Source of the DNA: Pseudomonadota bacterium
GTDB lineage: Bacteria; Pseudomonadota; Alphaproteobacteria; Rhizobiales; Aestuariivirgaceae
Direction: 5' to 3'
DNA length: 64,000 nucleotides
Assembly (NCBI GenBank): GCA_963205315.1
Contig: CAUJIO010000031.1
Span: 1 to 64,000 of the forward strand
Shown here: positions 45,329-54,362 of the stretch, piece after piece
Position numbering within the stretch: position 1 is the stretch's first letter
Layout of the letters: every line of letters begins with the position of its first letter
The notes under the pieces: model-generated
Databases searched by the model: none
Seen by the model: only the letters and a program-made list of their open reading frames with translations
What the model was told of the DNA's origin: nothing
Translations under genes and position numbers: made by a program

Positions 45329-46621
45329 ATGAGCTTTGCGATCTCGGCCGACCTGATCGGTAGTGAAAACTCAAAGGCCAATGATGCACTGGCCGATGAC
45401 TATGCCGCACTTGGCCGCCAGCTGGAGCGGCGCGGTATCTCGATCGAAGAAATGACGGAACGTGCGATGGGTTTTTCCGTCGCCGTACCAACCTGGGGTG
45501 TCGGCACCGGCGGCACGCGCTTCGCGCGTTTCCCGGGACCTGGAGAGCCGCGTCATCTTCATGACAAGCTCGAAGATTGTGGCGTCATCAATCAGCTGAC
45601 CCGCGCCACGCCCAACGTCTCGCCGCATTTTCCCTGGGACAAGGTGAGCGACTACAACGCGCTCCGCCAGCAGGCGGCATCGCACGCGCTGGGTTTTGAC
45701 GCGGTGAACTCCAATACCTTCCAGGACCAGAAGAACCAGCAGCGGTCCTACAAATTCGGTTCGCTGACACATGCTGACGCCGGCACAAGATCGCAGGCCG
45801 TCGAACACAACATCGAATGTATCGAGATCGGCCGGCAACTGGGTTCCACGGCGCTCACCGTGTGGATCGCTGATGGCTCGAATTTCCCGGGCCAATCAAA
45901 TCTCAATGCCGCCTTCGACCGTTACGTCGACTCGCTGAAGCAGATTTACGACGCATTGCCGAAGGACTGGCTGGTGTTCCTCGAACACAAGCTTTACGAA
46001 CCTGCTTTCTATTCGACGGTCATTTCGGACTGGGGTTCGAACTTCATGGCCGCGCTTGAACTGGGGCCCAAGGCGAAGTGCCTCGTCGACCTCGGCCACC
46101 ATGCACCCAATACCAACATCGAGCAGATCGTGGCACGGCTGGTGCGGGCCAGGAAGCTCGCCGGATTCCACTTCAACGATTCGAAATATGGCGACGACGA
46201 TCTTGATTCGGGCTCTGTTGATCCCTTCCGCCTGTTCCTCGTCTTTAACGAATTGGTGGACGCCGAGCTGCGCAAGGCAGAAGGTTTCGCTCCTGCCTAC
46301 ATGATCGACCAGTCCCACAATGTTACCGATCCCATCGAGAGCCTCATGGCTTCGGCTGTCGAGATTCAGCGAGCCTACATCCAGGCATCGCTGATCGATC
46401 GAAAGGCCCTTGAAGCGGCACAGGACGCAAGCGACGTGATGCTCGGCCACCGCACGGTGAAGCAGGCCTTCATCACTGATGTGTCGCCCATTCTCGCCGA
46501 AGCCCGGCGGCGCAAGGGCGGCGCCATCGATCCGATCAGCCTCTATCGCAGGAGCGGTTATCGCGCCCGGAAGATCGAGGAAAGGCCCGCCGTGGAGGGT
46601 ACATCCGCCGGCATTGTCTGA
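45329..46621 (+). CDS. rhaI: L-rhamnose isomerase, rhizobial type
   Basis: 430 residues. A TIM-barrel isomerase converting L-rhamnose to L-rhamnulose; it resembles the rhizobial RhaI class rather than E. coli RhaA. Metal-site segments are FLEHKLYEPAFYSTVISDWG, KCLVDLGHHAPNTNIEQIV, GFHFNDSKYGDDDLDSGS and YMIDQSHNVTDPIESL, rich in Glu, Asp and His. Last gene of the operon, with a terminator 26 nt after its stop. Confidence 0.93.
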   Translation: MSFAISADLIGSENSKANDALADDYAALGRQLERRGISIEEMTERAMGFSVAVPTWGVGTGGTRFARFPGPGEPRHLHDKLEDCGVINQLTRATPNVSPHFPWDKVSDYNALRQQAASHALGFDAVNSNTFQDQKNQQRSYKFGSLTHADAGTRSQAVEHNIECIEIGRQLGSTALTVWIADGSNFPGQSNLNAAFDRYVDSLKQIYDALPKDWLVFLEHKLYEPAFYSTVISDWGSNFMAALELGPKAKCLVDLGHHAPNTNIEQIVARLVRARKLAGFHFNDSKYGDDDLDSGSVDPFRLFLVFNELVDAELRKAEGFAPAYMIDQSHNVTDPIESLMASAVEIQRAYIQASLIDRKALEAAQDASDVMLGHRTVKQAFITDVSPILAEARRRKGGAIDPISLYRRSGYRARKIEERPAVEGTSAGIV

Positions 46622-46646
46622 CGGCTGAAACGTACGAAAGGTGCAA

Positions 46647-46680
46647 CGCCCCGGTCCCGAAAGACCGGGGCGTCTTGCTA
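46647..46680. terminator. terminator between rhaI and the MerR gene
   Basis: A perfect 10-bp stem CGCCCCGGTC (46647-46656) with 46663-46672 closes a 6-nt loop and is followed by TCTTGCTA. The two genes converge, so it may serve both. Confidence 0.8.
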
Positions 46681-47094
46681 TGCGACCAGCTTGTGGAGTG
46701 CTGAGCTGGTCTGCTCGATCTGATGGCTGAGTTCCGCCTGCTTGCCCTGCAAGGCTTCGAGATGTTGCCGCAACATGGCCTCCGCCTTGTCACTCGACAG
46801 GATATCGGCATCGCCGCCGATCATGTCGAACATCTGCCTGATCTGGGCAATCGGCACGCCAAGCTTGCGCAACAGCAAAACGTTCTTCAGGCGCCTCACA
46901 TCGCTGGCCAGATAGGTGCGAAACCGTCCATGCCGCGGTGGCGAGAGAAGTTCCGCCCGCTCGTAAAAACGGATTGTCTTCGGGTCGGTGGCCGTCAGCT
47001 TCGCCAATTCACCGATGAATAGAAAGTTGTCGTGACCCGACGGGGTATTCCCACCTGCTTCAGCTCTGGATGTCTCTTCGAACTGCGTATCCAT
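46678..47094 (-). CDS. MerR-family transcriptional regulator
   Basis: 138 residues. The winged helix (FLFIGELAKLTATDPKTIRFYERAELLSPPRHGRFRTYLASDVRRLKNVLLLRKLGVPIAQIRQMFDMIGG) is followed by a coiled-coil dimerisation helix (EAMLRQHLEALQGKQAELSHQIEQTSSALHKL). No Cys cluster is present at the C-terminus, so it is not a metal sensor of the classical kind. The target is unknown; it could act on its own promoter or on the AT-rich region upstream that also precedes ftcR. Confidence 0.88.
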   Translation of the reverse strand: MDTQFEETSRAEAGGNTPSGHDNFLFIGELAKLTATDPKTIRFYERAELLSPPRHGRFRTYLASDVRRLKNVLLLRKLGVPIAQIRQMFDMIGGDADILSSDKAEAMLRQHLEALQGKQAELSHQIEQTSSALHKLVA

Positions 47095-47464
47095 GTCCTC
47101 GCTTCAACCTTTCGATGGTTCGCTCAAAGGGCAAATCACCCTGCGTGCATATTTTGTAGCGAACTATCGTAAAAGATGCAACGGTGTCATATTACACGTA
47201 TAACGGGAACTTTACGCGTTGGACCCTTATGGGGAAGCCAAATGGACATAGTAACACTTGGTAGAGATCGTAGTATCAGATGCAGAAGTTGAAAGTAACT
47301 AATGTTTAGTATTGTATATTTTATCAGAATACCAAGTGTAACATCTTGATATTTAATACTATTAACCAAATATTAACCACATCGGCAAATTATTACTAAC
47401 ACTCAGTCAGCAATATTCCGGAATGACTCCGGTAATTCTGAGATATGGAAAGCAGACGGCAATC
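47095..47464. promoter_or_regulatory. AT-rich divergent regulatory region between the MerR gene and ftcR
   Basis: A 370-nt non-coding stretch. From about 47150 to 47430 it is markedly AT-rich in an otherwise GC-rich window, with many TA steps (for example TATTTAATACTATTAACC near 47349). Near ftcR there is a palindrome ATTCCGGAAT (47415-47424). In Sinorhizobium the rem gene, the ftcR counterpart, is controlled by MucR, which prefers AT-rich DNA with TA steps; a similar role here is inference. The only reading frame in it (47187-47369, minus) looks non-coding. Confidence 0.6.
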
Positions 47465-48157
47465 ATGATCATTCTTGTCGACGACAGAACCGACGTCACC
47501 GACGCCTACCGCAGCAGCCTGGGCCGCGAAGGTGTTTCAGCCGCAACCTTTACACCCGTGGATTTCGACACCTGGTTCCACTCCACCAGCGGACCAGACC
47601 TGGCTGCGGTTGAGGCCTTTGTGCTCGGCGACTTCGAACGCCGCGAGTCCCTGGCGCGGGCGATCAAGACCCGGACCGAAGTTCCCGCCATCGCCCTCAA
47701 CGATGCCACCGGACTTGAGGCGACGCTCAAGCTGTTTGCCGCAGGCGTCGACGATGTGGTGCGCAAGCCGGTTCATGCCCGCGAGATCATCGCCCGCATC
47801 GGCGCAATCCGCCGCCGCACGGTGACACCGTCCAGAGCCACTGACGTGGGCGACCTGCGCGTCTTCAGCGACGGCCGCGATCCGGAAATATTGGGTGACG
47901 TCATCGCCTTGCCGCGCCGCGAGCGCCGCATCCTCGAATACCTCGTTGCCAACCGTAACCGCCGGGTCAGCCGCAATCAGATTTTCAATGCGGTCTATGG
48001 ATTGTTCGATGAAGAGGTCGAAGAAAGCGTGGTGGAAAGCCACATCAGCAAACTGCGCAAGAAGCTGCGGCAGGCGATGGGTTATGACCCGATCGATACC
48101 AAGCGCTATCTGGGATATCAGATCATCGGCCGGCCCGGCGCATCGTCACTGTCCTGA
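47465..48157 (+). CDS. ftcR: flagellar transcriptional regulator FtcR (Rem-like)
   Basis: 230 residues from the ATG at 47465 (MIILVDDRTDVTDAY), matching the FtcR/Rem start. The N-terminal receiver-like domain keeps the acidic pair D5-D6 and the Lys of VVRKPVH, but the phospho-acceptor position at the end of strand 3 is not Asp (FVLGD) and the switch residue is Asn (IALN). The C-terminal OmpR winged helix is intact (LPRRERRILEYLVANRNRRVSRNQIFNAVYG...VVESHISKLRKKLRQ). It is a likely master activator of the neighbouring flagellar genes. Its 3' end overlaps convergent fliI by 12 nt. Confidence 0.85.
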   Translation: MIILVDDRTDVTDAYRSSLGREGVSAATFTPVDFDTWFHSTSGPDLAAVEAFVLGDFERRESLARAIKTRTEVPAIALNDATGLEATLKLFAAGVDDVVRKPVHAREIIARIGAIRRRTVTPSRATDVGDLRVFSDGRDPEILGDVIALPRRERRILEYLVANRNRRVSRNQIFNAVYGLFDEEVEESVVESHISKLRKKLRQAMGYDPIDTKRYLGYQIIGRPGASSLS

Positions 48158-49501
48158 CAGCGCCGCCGCAATCTCGCCGAAAGCATTCACCGAGGCGGGC
48201 CCGCCCAGCGACTGGCTAAGCGCCTGATACAACTTCGGCACGACCTCAAGGGCCTGGTCGAGTTCACCATCAGCCCCCGCGACATACCCACCCATTGCCC
48301 GGAGATCGCGCGTTTCCTCGAAACGCGCGATCAACCGTTTCATTTCGGTTACGGCCTTCACCTGTTCGGGCGACCACACGCGAGCCGCCAGCCGCGACAG
48401 GGAGGCAAGCACGTCGACCGCCGGATAGCGACCCTGTTCGGCAATGCCGCGGTTGAGCACGATATGTCCATCGAGCGTGCCGCGAACCGCATCTGCCACC
48501 GGATCGTTATGATCATCGCCATCGACAAGAACAGAGTAAATTCCTGTGATCGTGCCTTGTCCTTCGCCTCCAGGACCTGCGCGTTCCAGCAACTGCGGCA
48601 AATGACTGAAGACCGACGGCGGATAGCCCCGTGCCACGGGCGGCTCTCCCGCCGACAGCGCCACCTCGCGGCAGGCATGGGCATATCGCGTTACCGAATC
48701 CATGATCAGCAGCACGTTCTGGCCGGCATCGCGGAAGAATTCGGCAAGCGACGTGGCGAGCAAGGGCGCCATGCGCCGCATCATCGGGCTCTCGTCGCCT
48801 GTCGAGACGACCGTCACCGCCTTGCCGGCAGCCCGTCCCAGCGTGTGATCGATGAACTCGCGCACCTCCCGCCCACGTTCGCCCACGAGTGCAATTACCA
48901 GCACGTCGAAGGCCTGTGATTGCGCCAGCATCGAAAGCATGGTGGATTTTCCAACGCCCGATCCTGCAAACACGCCGATGCGCTGGCCAAGGCACAACGG
49001 TGTGAACGCATCGATGACCCTGACGCCGGTGACAATGCCCTTGGTCACGATCTGGCGAGCCATTGCCCGCGGCGGGGTACTCGCGAGTCCGATTTTCACA
49101 TCCCCCCGGCGAATCGGTTCACCACCATCGATTGGACGGGCCAGCGCATCGATGACGCGGCCTTTCCAGCTCAGATGCGGATACACCGCGGGCAAGCCGC
49201 ACGGATATGCAGGCGCGCCCAAGCCGAAGTCGATTTCCGCTCGATATGGCTTGCAATAGGCGAGATGGCGGTCGAGCCGGATGACTTCCGCCATCTGCCG
49301 CTGTGGTCCGTTGTCAATCTGAACCAACGCACCCAATGTCAGCCAACGCGACAGGCCTTCGACTGCAATGGCTGACGGCGACAGGGCGCTGACCCGGCCT
49401 ACCGGACGGGCAAACGGCAATTCAAGTGCCACAGCCTGGATGCGCTGCGCCAAGACGTCCAGAGGCGGCATGGCGGACACCCTCCCAGACGATTGTTTCA
49501 T
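48146..49501 (-). CDS. fliI: flagellum-specific ATPase FliI
   Basis: 451 residues. Type III export ATPase of the flagellum. Walker A GVFAGSGVGKST near residue 180, Walker B-region VLLIMDSVTRYAHACREVAL, GYPPSVFSHLPQLLERAG and GQGTITGIYSVLVDGDDHNDPVADAVRGTLDGHIVLNR are typical. The start overlaps the flgF stop by 4 nt (ATGA); an internal ATG at 49471 is possible. Last gene of the DUF1217-flgF-fliI operon. Confidence 0.95.
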   Translation of the reverse strand: MKQSSGRVSAMPPLDVLAQRIQAVALELPFARPVGRVSALSPSAIAVEGLSRWLTLGALVQIDNGPQRQMAEVIRLDRHLAYCKPYRAEIDFGLGAPAYPCGLPAVYPHLSWKGRVIDALARPIDGGEPIRRGDVKIGLASTPPRAMARQIVTKGIVTGVRVIDAFTPLCLGQRIGVFAGSGVGKSTMLSMLAQSQAFDVLVIALVGERGREVREFIDHTLGRAAGKAVTVVSTGDESPMMRRMAPLLATSLAEFFRDAGQNVLLIMDSVTRYAHACREVALSAGEPPVARGYPPSVFSHLPQLLERAGPGGEGQGTITGIYSVLVDGDDHNDPVADAVRGTLDGHIVLNRGIAEQGRYPAVDVLASLSRLAARVWSPEQVKAVTEMKRLIARFEETRDLRAMGGYVAGADGELDQALEVVPKLYQALSQSLGGPASVNAFGEIAAALSGQ

Positions 49502-50223
49502 GACCGCGCGCCAAGCGCCTGGATCGTATCACGCAAAACTGTATCACGTTGTTCCATGCTGGAACTCACGGCCTCGAAGGCCCGCTGCACGGAAATCAGA
49601 TGCGTGATTTCCATGACTGGATTGATGTTGGACTCTTCAGTGAAACCCTGCACGACGCCATTGCGGGTGAAATCCTCCACCGGCTGCGGCACCGCCTCTG
49701 GCAGGAAGCCCGCGTTCTCGTAGCGCGAATAGCCTTTGGACAGATCAATCTGGAACAGGCCAATGGCACCGACAGCCCGCCCACCCTGATGCAGCATGCC
49801 ATCACGGCCGATGTCAGGCGGTCCGGATTGCGGATCGAGTGTCAGCGGCGATCCGCTGATATCGAGTACGGCATGACCATTCAGCGACACGAGGTCGCCG
49901 GACGGCAACATCTGCATTCGGCCGTCGCGCGTGTAGATCACGCCCTGCGGGGATTGCAGCGCCATGAAGCCTTCACCCTGAATTGCCACATCGAGGGGGT
50001 TGCCGGTCTTCACCAGTCCGCCGCTGCGCGAATCGACGTGAGCCGTTCCGGCAGTTGCAAATGCCGTCGAGAACGGAGCTGTGCGCGATACGATCGTCGA
50101 GAAGTGGATCCCTTCCGCACGGAAGCCGACGGTGCCGGCATTCGCAACATTATTGGCAATCGTCGAGAGCCGCCGTTCCATTGCCAGTTGCCCGGAAATT
50201 CCAACATACAGGCTCGTCTGCAT
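49498..50223 (-). CDS. flgF: flagellar basal-body rod protein FlgF
   Basis: 241 residues. Proximal rod component. The rod motif LSTIANNVANAGTVGFRAEG lies at the N-terminus, the middle has GNPLDVAIQGEGFMAL, and the C-terminal helix has EESNINPVMEITHLISVQRAFEAVSSSM. It overlaps the DUF1217 gene by 1 nt and fliI by 4 nt. Confidence 0.93.
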   Translation of the reverse strand: MQTSLYVGISGQLAMERRLSTIANNVANAGTVGFRAEGIHFSTIVSRTAPFSTAFATAGTAHVDSRSGGLVKTGNPLDVAIQGEGFMALQSPQGVIYTRDGRMQMLPSGDLVSLNGHAVLDISGSPLTLDPQSGPPDIGRDGMLHQGGRAVGAIGLFQIDLSKGYSRYENAGFLPEAVPQPVEDFTRNGVVQGFTEESNINPVMEITHLISVQRAFEAVSSSMEQRDTVLRDTIQALGARS

Positions 50224-51005
50224 CAGCGCCCCGGTCCCTTGAGAAGTTGCAGGCTCATCAACAGTGAGCTGTCAATTGTCGTCAGTACCGGCTGACTGAG
50301 TCCGACACGCGGCGCAATCGGCGCGGCATTGCCGTTCGCCGCCTGATACTTTGCGGCAAACTTCACGATGAATTTGTTGAGAAGTTCCGGAGACTGGAAA
50401 TCGGCAATATCGAGCTTGGAGGCAATGAAGGCCGCCTGCTTGTCGATATCGGTGTTCGAGTAGGCCGAGGGCAGGCCGAGGGCCGTCTGCACCACCTTGT
50501 AGAGCGCCGAATCGCCCATCAGGCCAAAGATCCCCTCGACCGCCGGCGCCTTGCGCTGGAAATACAATGCAAGCCTCAAGCCTTCATCCTGGGCGCCGGC
50601 GTCGGCCTCGAGCTGTATCCGGGCGTAGCGTTCGACCGTTCCCTGCTGGGCCCGGTCAAAAGCCGTGGCGGTCGCGCCATAGCGGGCAAAATTGAAGGTT
50701 TCTGCGAAGTCACGGAACCGGCCGTCGGCGAGTTGCAGGGCAAAACTCTTCGGTCCGTCAATTCCCTCTGTGAGAACCTTTCGCATGAACGCCTTGCCAT
50801 AAATCATGTCCTTTAGGCCAAAGGCCGTCATGGCGAAGGTGTAGAGCCGGTCATTCTTGATGAACTCCTCGGCCGATGTGACATTACGGATGTTAGCCAG
50901 AAAATATTCGCTGTCCTTTTTGACATTCGGACGTTGCCCGATCGTCTTGAGGGACCGGTCGAGATTGCGCACGATCTGTTGGTAGCTTGTGACTGTTCCG
51001 ACCAA
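50223..51005 (-). CDS. DUF1217 flagellar-locus protein
   Basis: 260 residues from a TTG at 51005, chosen because GGGAGG sits 7 nt upstream and homologs begin near TVTSYQQIVRNLDRSL. The frame extends to 51215, but that part runs through the motA divergent promoter region and looks non-coding. Mostly helical; EFIKNDRLYTFAMTAFGLKDMIYGKAFMRKVLTEGI is the conserved core. DUF1217 genes occur in rhizobial flagellar clusters; no function is established. First gene of the operon with flgF and fliI. Confidence 0.8.
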   Translation of the reverse strand: MVGTVTSYQQIVRNLDRSLKTIGQRPNVKKDSEYFLANIRNVTSAEEFIKNDRLYTFAMTAFGLKDMIYGKAFMRKVLTEGIDGPKSFALQLADGRFRDFAETFNFARYGATATAFDRAQQGTVERYARIQLEADAGAQDEGLRLALYFQRKAPAVEGIFGLMGDSALYKVVQTALGLPSAYSNTDIDKQAAFIASKLDIADFQSPELLNKFIVKFAAKYQAANGNAAPIAPRVGLSQPVLTTIDSSLLMSLQLLKGPGR

Positions 51006-51143
51006 AGCCGTACCTCCCGGTGATGAGCGGCAGTGTCGTCCGGCGTCCTTGTCCGTAGCTGGACCGTCGGATCCGTCAGTCCCACGCAAGCGCGAAATCC
51101 TAGCTGACATAGGCCGGACTTCCCTGGCAGAGATGAGTGAAGC
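51006..51143. promoter_or_regulatory. divergent promoter region between the DUF1217 gene and motA
   Basis: 138 nt separate the two divergent flagellar operons, so promoters for both must lie here or within the gene ends. I could not identify convincing -10/-35 or sigma-28 boxes, nor a copy of the flagellin leader element. Confidence 0.4.
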
Positions 51144-52013
51144 ATGACTTTCGTCATCGGCATGATCGTTGTTTTTGGTTGCCTGCTCGGAGGCTTCGCC
51201 GCGATGGGAGGGCACATCGATGTGCTCTGGCAGCCCTTCGAATACATCATCATTCTGGGCTCGGCCATCGGCACGTTCTTTGTCGCGAATCCAATGAAGG
51301 TGGTGAAGGATTGCTTCAAGGGCATTGGGGAGGCAATCAAGGAATCAACGCCGAAGCCTCGCGACTATCTCGACACACTCGCGATTCTGTATGCGCTGAT
51401 GCGAGAGCTGCGCACCAAGACCAGAACCGAAATGGAAGTTCATGTCGACAACCCTGCCGAGTCCGACATCTTTAAGCCGTTCCCCAAAATCCTGAATGAC
51501 AAGGATCTGACGAATTTTATCTGCGACTATTGCCGCCTCATCATCATCGGCAATGCCAGGACACATGAAATTGAGTCCCTCATGGATGAAGAGATCCAGA
51601 CCATTCAACGCGACAAGCTGAAGGTCTACTTTGCGCTTTCTGCCGTTGCCGATGCGCTTCCCGCGCTTGGCATCGTGGCGGCGGTGCTCGGTGTCATCAA
51701 GGCCATGGGCTCACTCGACCAGCCGCCCGAGGTCTTGGGGCATCTGATTGGTGCTGCCCTCGTCGGCACGTTCGCCGGCATTCTGTTTTCCTACGGAATT
51801 TTTGGCCCCCTCGCGACGAAGGTGAAGACAGTGCGGGAGAAGAAGGTCCGCCTCTATACGATCATCAAGCAGACGCTGCTGGCATTCATGAATGGAGCAA
51901 TGCCGCAAGTGGCACTCGAACATGGCCGCAAGACCATTTCGGCATACGAGCGCCCGACCATTTCCGAAGTCGAGCAGGAGACGATGAATGCCGGGAGCGC
52001 CAAGGCGGCATGA
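51144..52013 (+). CDS. motA: flagellar motor stator protein MotA
   Basis: 289 residues, four membrane helices. Proton-channel stator subunit. Matching segments are [65 protein letters not shown] with the proline involved in torque, and [27 protein letters not shown]. motB is not in this window. First gene of the long plus-strand flagellar run. Confidence 0.94.
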   Translation: MTFVIGMIVVFGCLLGGFAAMGGHIDVLWQPFEYIIILGSAIGTFFVANPMKVVKDCFKGIGEAIKESTPKPRDYLDTLAILYALMRELRTKTRTEMEVHVDNPAESDIFKPFPKILNDKDLTNFICDYCRLIIIGNARTHEIESLMDEEIQTIQRDKLKVYFALSAVADALPALGIVAAVLGVIKAMGSLDQPPEVLGHLIGAALVGTFAGILFSYGIFGPLATKVKTVREKKVRLYTIIKQTLLAFMNGAMPQVALEHGRKTISAYERPTISEVEQETMNAGSAKAA

Positions 52014-52023
52014 GCTGAACCTC

Positions 52024-52896
52024 ATGATTGACCATTCAGCAAGGTATCGCCGGCTTTCCGTGGCCGACATCATGCCAAAGCCACCAGCCCCGGTCACATC
52101 GGGCTCGGGCGTCACCCGCTTTGCAGCAAAGCTGGCGGATGCCATGAGCGAGTCGCTGGCAGAACTCGGAGGTGGATTGTGGCGGGTGACGCTTGATCGC
52201 ATCGACGACAAGATTGCAGAGATCTGGGACGAGACCGGAGCCTGGTTCAGGGTCGAATCGCATCGCGGTTCCATGCGCCTGCACATGGCTTTTGATCGCG
52301 CCGCGTTCTCGGCAGTATGCGAAGTTGCCATGGGTGGATCTGCTTCCGAGCCGCTCTATGAATTTCCCGAGCGGCCATTGTCAAACATCGAGAAGGACAT
52401 TCTGGCGCACGCACTGGAGCGGCTGACGGGGTGTACGGCACATGTGCTGGGCGAGCATCTTGAGGTGCCAGTGCGACAGTTCGAGGACCGTGAAGATAGT
52501 GAAAGTTCGGCAATCTCCGACCGTGTGGCGTGCCGTTTCCTCGCCAATCTCAATGGCTACAGCGGGGAGATCCGATTGACGGCACTTCAATCCGAACTTG
52601 CCGCGCAATTTGCACCTCCAGCGATGGAAGAGAGTAATGCCGGCCGGGAAGGCCGAAGCCGCATCAACTTGCAGCACCGCATATCGTCGGCCGATATCGG
52701 CTTCACAGTCACACTGGGGCCAGAGATGATGGTGGTCGATGATGTCGCCACCCTCTCGCGCGGCAAGCTTCTGCGTCTCACCTCCACAACCGCGACACCG
52801 GTTGTCCTGCGGAGCGACGGCAATCCGGTTTTCAGCGCAACCTTGCTGCGCACAGGAGACCGGATGGCCATCAGACTACTGGCGCCCATCGCGTGA
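52024..52896 (+). CDS. fliM: flagellar motor switch protein FliM
   Basis: 290 residues from the ATG at 52024 (alternative 51988, inside motA). Divergent rhizobial FliM: N-terminal EIDxLL-type CheY-binding motif is not evident; the middle domain and C-terminal SpoA domain (LGPEMMVVDDVATLSRGKLLRLTSTTATPVVLRSDGNPVFSATLLRTGDRMAIRL) are present. Position between motA and fliN-fliG supports the call. Shorter than E. coli FliM (~330). Confidence 0.8.
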   Translation: MIDHSARYRRLSVADIMPKPPAPVTSGSGVTRFAAKLADAMSESLAELGGGLWRVTLDRIDDKIAEIWDETGAWFRVESHRGSMRLHMAFDRAAFSAVCEVAMGGSASEPLYEFPERPLSNIEKDILAHALERLTGCTAHVLGEHLEVPVRQFEDREDSESSAISDRVACRFLANLNGYSGEIRLTALQSELAAQFAPPAMEESNAGREGRSRINLQHRISSADIGFTVTLGPEMMVVDDVATLSRGKLLRLTSTTATPVVLRSDGNPVFSATLLRTGDRMAIRLLAPIA

Positions 52897-52971
52897 CTCT
52901 CATCGCATGCGGGCGAAGCGAAGCCTGCTCCTCTGGTCCATCGCCGGCATTTTCAATGAAAGCGCACCACA

Positions 52972-53319
52972 ATGACTGCTGACACCATCTTTCCGGCTCA
53001 AGTTGAAGCAACACATCTCACCGGTTCGGCGATATCCCCCAAACCCGGAAATGGCACCATGCTGCCTGATTCCGTTCTCCGGATTCCGGTGGCAATCCAG
53101 GTTGTGATCGGTTCAACACGCCTGCCTTTGTCTCAGGTCACTCAACTGGAGCCCGGCTCCCTCATTACCCTCGATCAGAAACTCGGCGAGCCGGCGTTGA
53201 TTCTGGTGAACGGCAAAGAGGTCGCAAAAGGTGAACTCGTGGTCCTCGATGCTGAGGGCGGTCAACTCGGTATCACAATTGCAGAAGTCACGGGGGGCGG
53301 TGGCCCTGGTGCATCCTGA
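52972..53319 (+). CDS. fliN: flagellar motor switch protein FliN
   Basis: 115 residues. A SpoA domain seen as VLRIPVAIQVVIGSTRLPLSQVTQLEPGSLITLDQKLGEPALILVNGKEVAKGELVVLDAEGGQLGITIAEV. Forms the lower C-ring. It is 75 nt after fliM, the widest gap between genes in the first part of the run, and 5 nt before fliG. Confidence 0.93.
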   Translation: MTADTIFPAQVEATHLTGSAISPKPGNGTMLPDSVLRIPVAIQVVIGSTRLPLSQVTQLEPGSLITLDQKLGEPALILVNGKEVAKGELVVLDAEGGQLGITIAEVTGGGGPGAS

Positions 53320-53324
53320 GGGTC

Positions 53325-54347
53325 ATGCCTGGGATGGCGCCAGAACCTACCACGACAACCTCTCATCGCTCGGGCCGAGAGAAGGTCGCCATACTGCTTC
53401 TGGCACTTGGTGAGAAGTCAGGTACCCACCTGCTGCAAAAATTCGACCCGGCGGAGGTGAAGCACATCATGAGCTCCGCCACGGCGCTCGGGCGGGTCGA
53501 CAAGCTCGACCTCGACAAGCTCGTGGATGATTTTGCAGCCGAGTTTGCAAGAGCGATCGGCCTCGGGACAGATTTCGGTGCCGTCAAAAAACTTGTCGAA
53601 CAGGCTTTCACGCCGTCCGAGCTCAGCACCATCATGGGTGGCCAGGTCATGCCATCTGGCGAACCTGCCTGGAAACGCTTCCCGTCTGGGTCGGAAAACA
53701 TCCTGGTGCCGTATCTTCTCGATGAACATCCACAGACGGTCGCCTTCATTCTTTCGAAGCTCGATCCGGAACTTGCGGCGCGCTGCCTCTCGATCCTCCC
53801 CGGCGATTTCCGCAACACTGTATCGCGGCGCCTGCTGAAGATTCAGCCCGTCGCGAAAAATGTGGAGGAGGTCGTCGAACGCGCACTGGATCGCGACCTC
53901 TTGTCCAAGAGCGATGCCGGGCTCGAGAACGAAGGGCGGGACCGGCTCGCGGCCATGTTGAACCGGCTGGAGCGGGATCAGTCCTCGGATATCCTTGCCG
54001 GCATCGCAGCCTGGCGTCCGGAGGAAGCGTCTAGGTTACAGCGCATGATCTTTTCCTTCGAGGATCTCGGCAAGCTGTCGCAAGCTGCCAGGCTCGCACT
54101 CTTCGACAAACTCCAGACAGACCAGGTTATCGCCGCACTCCGGGGATGCGACTCCGGTCTCAAGGAAATTGCACTGTCGTCTCTCGGAGCGCGTGCCCGG
54201 CGCATGGTGGAGGCAGAGCTTGCCAGTGACAAGGGTCTAAGAACCAAAGAAGGCGACGCGGCGCGGAGCGCCGTTGCTGCCATGGTGCTGAGCATGTCAC
54301 AGCGCGGTGAACTCGAACTTCCCTCCAGCGATGCCAACAACGCCTGA
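53325..54347 (+). CDS. fliG: flagellar motor switch protein FliG
   Basis: 340 residues. C-ring protein that couples torque from MotA. N-terminal GREKVAILLLALGEKSGTHLLQKF, middle ENILVPYLLDEHPQTVAFILSKLDPELAARCLSILP (EHPQ motif), and C-terminal IFSFEDLGKLSQAARLALFDKLQTDQVIAALRGCDSGLKEIALSSLGARARRMVEAEL. GAGGG precedes the ATG by 2-3 nt. Confidence 0.95.
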   Translation: MPGMAPEPTTTTSHRSGREKVAILLLALGEKSGTHLLQKFDPAEVKHIMSSATALGRVDKLDLDKLVDDFAAEFARAIGLGTDFGAVKKLVEQAFTPSELSTIMGGQVMPSGEPAWKRFPSGSENILVPYLLDEHPQTVAFILSKLDPELAARCLSILPGDFRNTVSRRLLKIQPVAKNVEEVVERALDRDLLSKSDAGLENEGRDRLAAMLNRLERDQSSDILAGIAAWRPEEASRLQRMIFSFEDLGKLSQAARLALFDKLQTDQVIAALRGCDSGLKEIALSSLGARARRMVEAELASDKGLRTKEGDAARSAVAAMVLSMSQRGELELPSSDANNA

Positions 54348-54362
54348 ACACGGCTGGAGGCG

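Noticed and set aside
47187-47369. 60-codon minus-strand frame in the AT-rich region
   Set aside because: No ribosome site, atypical composition and position inside a likely regulatory region; open by chance in AT-rich DNA.
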